Of a stretch of 5,240 bases of DNA, positions 3,333-5,240 are shown piece after piece. A model generated the notes under the pieces. That model had not been told where the DNA came from and did not search any database. It worked only from the letters and a program-made list of their open reading frames with translations. How positions within the stretch are numbered: the stretch's first letter is position 1; the number at the start of each line of letters is the position of its first letter. The DNA comes from Acidovorax delafieldii. Its GTDB lineage: Bacteria > Pseudomonadota > Gammaproteobacteria > Burkholderiales > Burkholderiaceae_C. Made by a program: the position numbers and the translations under genes. The stretch is from assembly GCA_002327945.1 (NCBI GenBank), contig DCVY01000242.1:3753-8992 (forward strand), written 5' to 3'.

Positions 3333-5123
3333 ATGGAAATCTCCAAGGCAGAACTCACTTCGGCAGCCGCTGCCACCCACGGCCACTCCCCCGCTTCCGG
3401 TTCTCAGGACCTCATGGGTTCTGAAATCCTCGTCAAGTCGCTGCAGGCTGAAAACGTCCAATACATCTGGGGTTACCCCGGCGGCGCAGTTCTGTACATC
3501 TACGACGCGCTCTATAAGCAAGACACCATTCAGCATGTGCTGGTGCGCCATGAGCAGGCTGCAGTGCACGCCGCCGATGGTTATGCCCGTGCTACCGGCG
3601 AGGTGGGGGTGGCGCTTGTCACATCGGGCCCGGGGTTGACCAACGCCGTCACGGGCATTGCCACGGCCTACATGGACAGCATTCCCATGGTGATCATCTC
3701 CGGCCAGGTGCCCACGGCGGCCATCGGTCTGGATGCGTTCCAGGAATGCGATACGGTGGGCATCACGCGCCCCATCGTGAAGCACAACTTCCTCGTCAAG
3801 GACCCGCGCGATCTGGCCATGACGCTGAAAAAGGCCTTCCACATCGCCCGCACTGGTCGGCCCGGTCCCGTGGTGGTCGATATTCCGAAGGACGTGTCGT
3901 TCAAGAAGGTGCCCTACGCCGGTCATCCGCAGAGCCTGGAAATGCGCTCGTACAACCCGGTGAGGAAGGGCCACGGCGGACAAATCCGCAAGGCGCTGCA
4001 ATTGTTGCTGGCGGCCAAGCGACCCTACATCTACACCGGCGGCGGCGTGCTGCTCGGCAACGCCACCAACGAACTGCGCACGCTGGTGGACATGTTGGGC
4101 TACCCGGTCACGAACACATTGATGGGCCTGGGTGCTTATCCTGCGTCCGACCGCAAGTTCCTGGGCATGCTGGGCATGCATGGCACCCTTGAAGCCAACA
4201 ACACCATGCAACATTGCGATGTGCTGCTGGCAGTGGGTGCGCGCTTTGACGACCGAGTGATCGGCAACCCCAAGCATTTTGCGCAAAATGAACGCAAGAT
4301 CATCCATGTGGACATCGACCCGTCGAGCATCTCCAAGCGCGTCAAGGTCGACATCCCGATTGTGGGCGATGTGAAGGATGTGCTCACCGAGTTGATTTCG
4401 ATGATCCGCGAGACCAGCTCTCGCCCCGACGCCGGCGCCCTCGCTGCCTGGTGGGACACTATTGAAGGCTGGCGCAAGCGCGATTGCCTCAAGTACAGCA
4501 TGGGCAGCGGCGACGTCATCAAACCGCAGTATGTGGTGGAGACGTTGTGGAACATGACGAAGGACGCTGACACCTACATCACGTCCGACGTGGGCCAGCA
4601 CCAGATGTGGGCCGCGCAGTACTACCGCTTTGACGAGCCACGCCGCTGGATCAACTCCGGCGGCCTGGGCACCATGGGCGTGGGCATTCCGTATGCCATG
4701 GGCATCAAGCTGGCCAAACCGCAATCTGAAGTGTTCTGCGTTACTGGCGAAGGCTCGGTGCAGATGAACATTCAAGAACTCTCCACCTGCCTGCAGTACA
4801 ACACGCCGATCAAGATTTGTTCGCTGAACAACCGCTACCTGGGCATGGTGCGCCAGTGGCAGGAGATCGAATACTCAGGCCGCTACAGCCACAGCTACAT
4901 GGACGCGCTGCCCAACTTCGTGAAGCTGGCCGAGGCCTACGGTCATGTGGGCATGCTGATCGAGCACCCGAAAGACGTGGAACCTGCGCTGCGCGAAGCC
5001 CGCAAGCTCAAGGACCGTACGGTGTTCATGGACTTCCGCACCGACCCGACCGAGAACGTGTTCCCGATGGTGCAGGCCGGCAAGGGCATCACCGAAATGT
5101 TGCTGGGTTCGGAAGATCTTTAA
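3333..5123 (+). CDS. ilvI: Acetolactate synthase (AHAS) catalytic large subunit, IlvI/IlvB biosynthetic type
   Basis: This 596-aa cytosolic enzyme uses ThDP, Mg2+ and FAD to join two pyruvates into 2-acetolactate, or pyruvate and 2-oxobutyrate into 2-aceto-2-hydroxybutyrate, the first committed step to valine, leucine and isoleucine. After a ~27-residue variable N-terminus come the pyrimidine-binding domain (about 28-190, with catalytic glutamate E74 in RHEQAAVHAADGYAR), the central FAD-associated domain (about 215-360, GARFDDRVIGN at 302-312) and the pyrophosphate-binding domain (about 395-560). The ThDP motif there reads G472-E473-G474 ... N499-N500, with Glu where the usual GDG has Asp. 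The herbicide-contact residues P127, A135, D307, R308 and W509 match the sensitive form. The C-terminus (FPMVQAGKGITEMLL) is typical of the large subunit. It is transcribed divergently from the sigma operon; the small subunit gene (ilvH/ilvN) is expected just downstream. The IlvI rather than IlvB name is a matter of convention here. Confidence 0.98.
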   Translation: MEISKAELTSAAAATHGHSPASGSQDLMGSEILVKSLQAENVQYIWGYPGGAVLYIYDALYKQDTIQHVLVRHEQAAVHAADGYARATGEVGVALVTSGPGLTNAVTGIATAYMDSIPMVIISGQVPTAAIGLDAFQECDTVGITRPIVKHNFLVKDPRDLAMTLKKAFHIARTGRPGPVVVDIPKDVSFKKVPYAGHPQSLEMRSYNPVRKGHGGQIRKALQLLLAAKRPYIYTGGGVLLGNATNELRTLVDMLGYPVTNTLMGLGAYPASDRKFLGMLGMHGTLEANNTMQHCDVLLAVGARFDDRVIGNPKHFAQNERKIIHVDIDPSSISKRVKVDIPIVGDVKDVLTELISMIRETSSRPDAGALAAWWDTIEGWRKRDCLKYSMGSGDVIKPQYVVETLWNMTKDADTYITSDVGQHQMWAAQYYRFDEPRRWINSGGLGTMGVGIPYAMGIKLAKPQSEVFCVTGEGSVQMNIQELSTCLQYNTPIKICSLNNRYLGMVRQWQEIEYSGRYSHSYMDALPNFVKLAEAYGHVGMLIEHPKDVEPALREARKLKDRTVFMDFRTDPTENVFPMVQAGKGITEMLLGSEDL

Positions 5124-5139
5124 AAAATCGGTGTCCGAT

Positions 5140-5154
5140 GCTTGTCTGACAAGC
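5140..5154 (+). repeat. Hairpin 1 downstream of ilvI
   Basis: GCTTGT-CTG-ACAAGC: a perfect 6-bp stem with a 3-nt loop, 17 bases after the ilvI stop. No T-run follows directly. Confidence 0.6.
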
Positions 5155-5161
5155 GCTACTG

Positions 5162-5189
5162 GCTATCCAGCGGATAGCAATCACTTTTT
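5162..5189 (+). terminator. Hairpin 2 downstream of ilvI, weak terminator candidate
   Basis: GCTATCC-AGC-GGATAGC (5162-5178) is a perfect 7-bp stem with a 3-nt loop. A run of five T (5185-5189) follows after six bases. The gap before the T-run and the modest stem argue for partial termination or an mRNA processing/stability element rather than a strong terminator. Confidence 0.4.
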
Positions 5190-5211
5190 GACGAATCTAT
5201 TGCCTGCCAAG

Positions 5212-5233
5212 CCCGTGCATTACCGTGCACGGG
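5212..5233 (+). repeat. Hairpin 3 downstream of ilvI
   Basis: CCCGTGCA (5212-5219) and TGCACGGG (5226-5233) form a perfect 8-bp stem with a TTACCG loop. It is the most GC-rich of the three and is followed by a G-rich stretch at the window edge rather than a T-run, so it is not an intrinsic terminator. Confidence 0.6.
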
Positions 5234-5240
5234 GGAGGGC

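Larger units (their letters stand above)
5124..5240. other. Spacer downstream of ilvI with three hairpins
   Basis: No ORF or ribosome-site-plus-start is evident in these 117 bases up to the edge. They carry three separate perfect hairpins (listed individually) and end in a G-rich stretch (5231-5239). The spacer probably separates ilvI from ilvH, which would start beyond 5240, but that gene is not seen. Confidence 0.7.

Noticed and set aside
3318..4775. A 485-residue open frame on the minus strand opposite ilvI
   Set aside because: It lies fully antisense to a certain gene. Its His/Ala/Val/Arg-rich composition with no recognisable domain is typical of the shadow frame of a GC-rich gene.
1..5240. 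Mobile elements, CRISPR arrays, tRNA or rRNA genes
   Set aside because: No transposase-like protein, terminal inverted repeats, regularly spaced direct repeats or RNA-gene signatures were seen on either strand.

Overview
The window comes from a GC-rich proteobacterium. The protein sequences (a long IlvI-type acetolactate synthase, an ECF sigma factor followed by DUF3619 and DUF3106 proteins) best fit Betaproteobacteria, probably Comamonadaceae (the Acidovorax/Comamonas neighbourhood). That assignment rests on family resemblance read by eye, not on a database search. Apart from one intergenic control region and a short 3' spacer, the DNA is almost fully coding.

Left and centre (about 1-3048) hold six tightly packed minus-strand genes. 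In order of transcription they are: an ECF-type RNA polymerase sigma factor (TTG start at 3048), a single-pass membrane protein of DUF3619 type, an N-terminally anchored DUF3106-type protein with five helical repeats and a proline-rich tail, an RDD-type four-helix membrane protein, diacylglycerol kinase (dgkA), and the first 47 codons of a LOG-family (TIGR00730) nucleotide-processing enzyme that runs off the left edge. Junctions are 4-bp overlap, about 19-bp gap, 5-bp gap, about 20-bp overlap (start-dependent) and 8-bp overlap. This strongly suggests one transcript and translational coupling.

The intergenic region 3049-3332 separates this operon from the divergent ilv gene. It carries two back-to-back copies of the 9-mer TGCGATAAT in opposite orientations, each a good extended -10 element and each pointing at its own gene. 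Several palindromes lie around and between them.

The right side (3333-5123, plus strand) is a complete acetolactate synthase catalytic subunit (ilvI/ilvB), the first committed enzyme of valine, leucine and isoleucine synthesis. The last 117 bases (5124-5240) contain no gene but three consecutive perfect hairpins. They presumably precede the small regulatory subunit gene ilvH/ilvN outside the window.

The most interesting candidate system is the sigma factor / one-TM protein / anchored repeat protein trio. Its gene order and topologies resemble known envelope-stress switches of the sigma / anti-sigma / periplasmic sensor kind (for example CnrH-CnrY-CnrX). It is followed by membrane and lipid-recycling genes (RDD, DgkA) that could be its outputs. 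This functional reading is inference.
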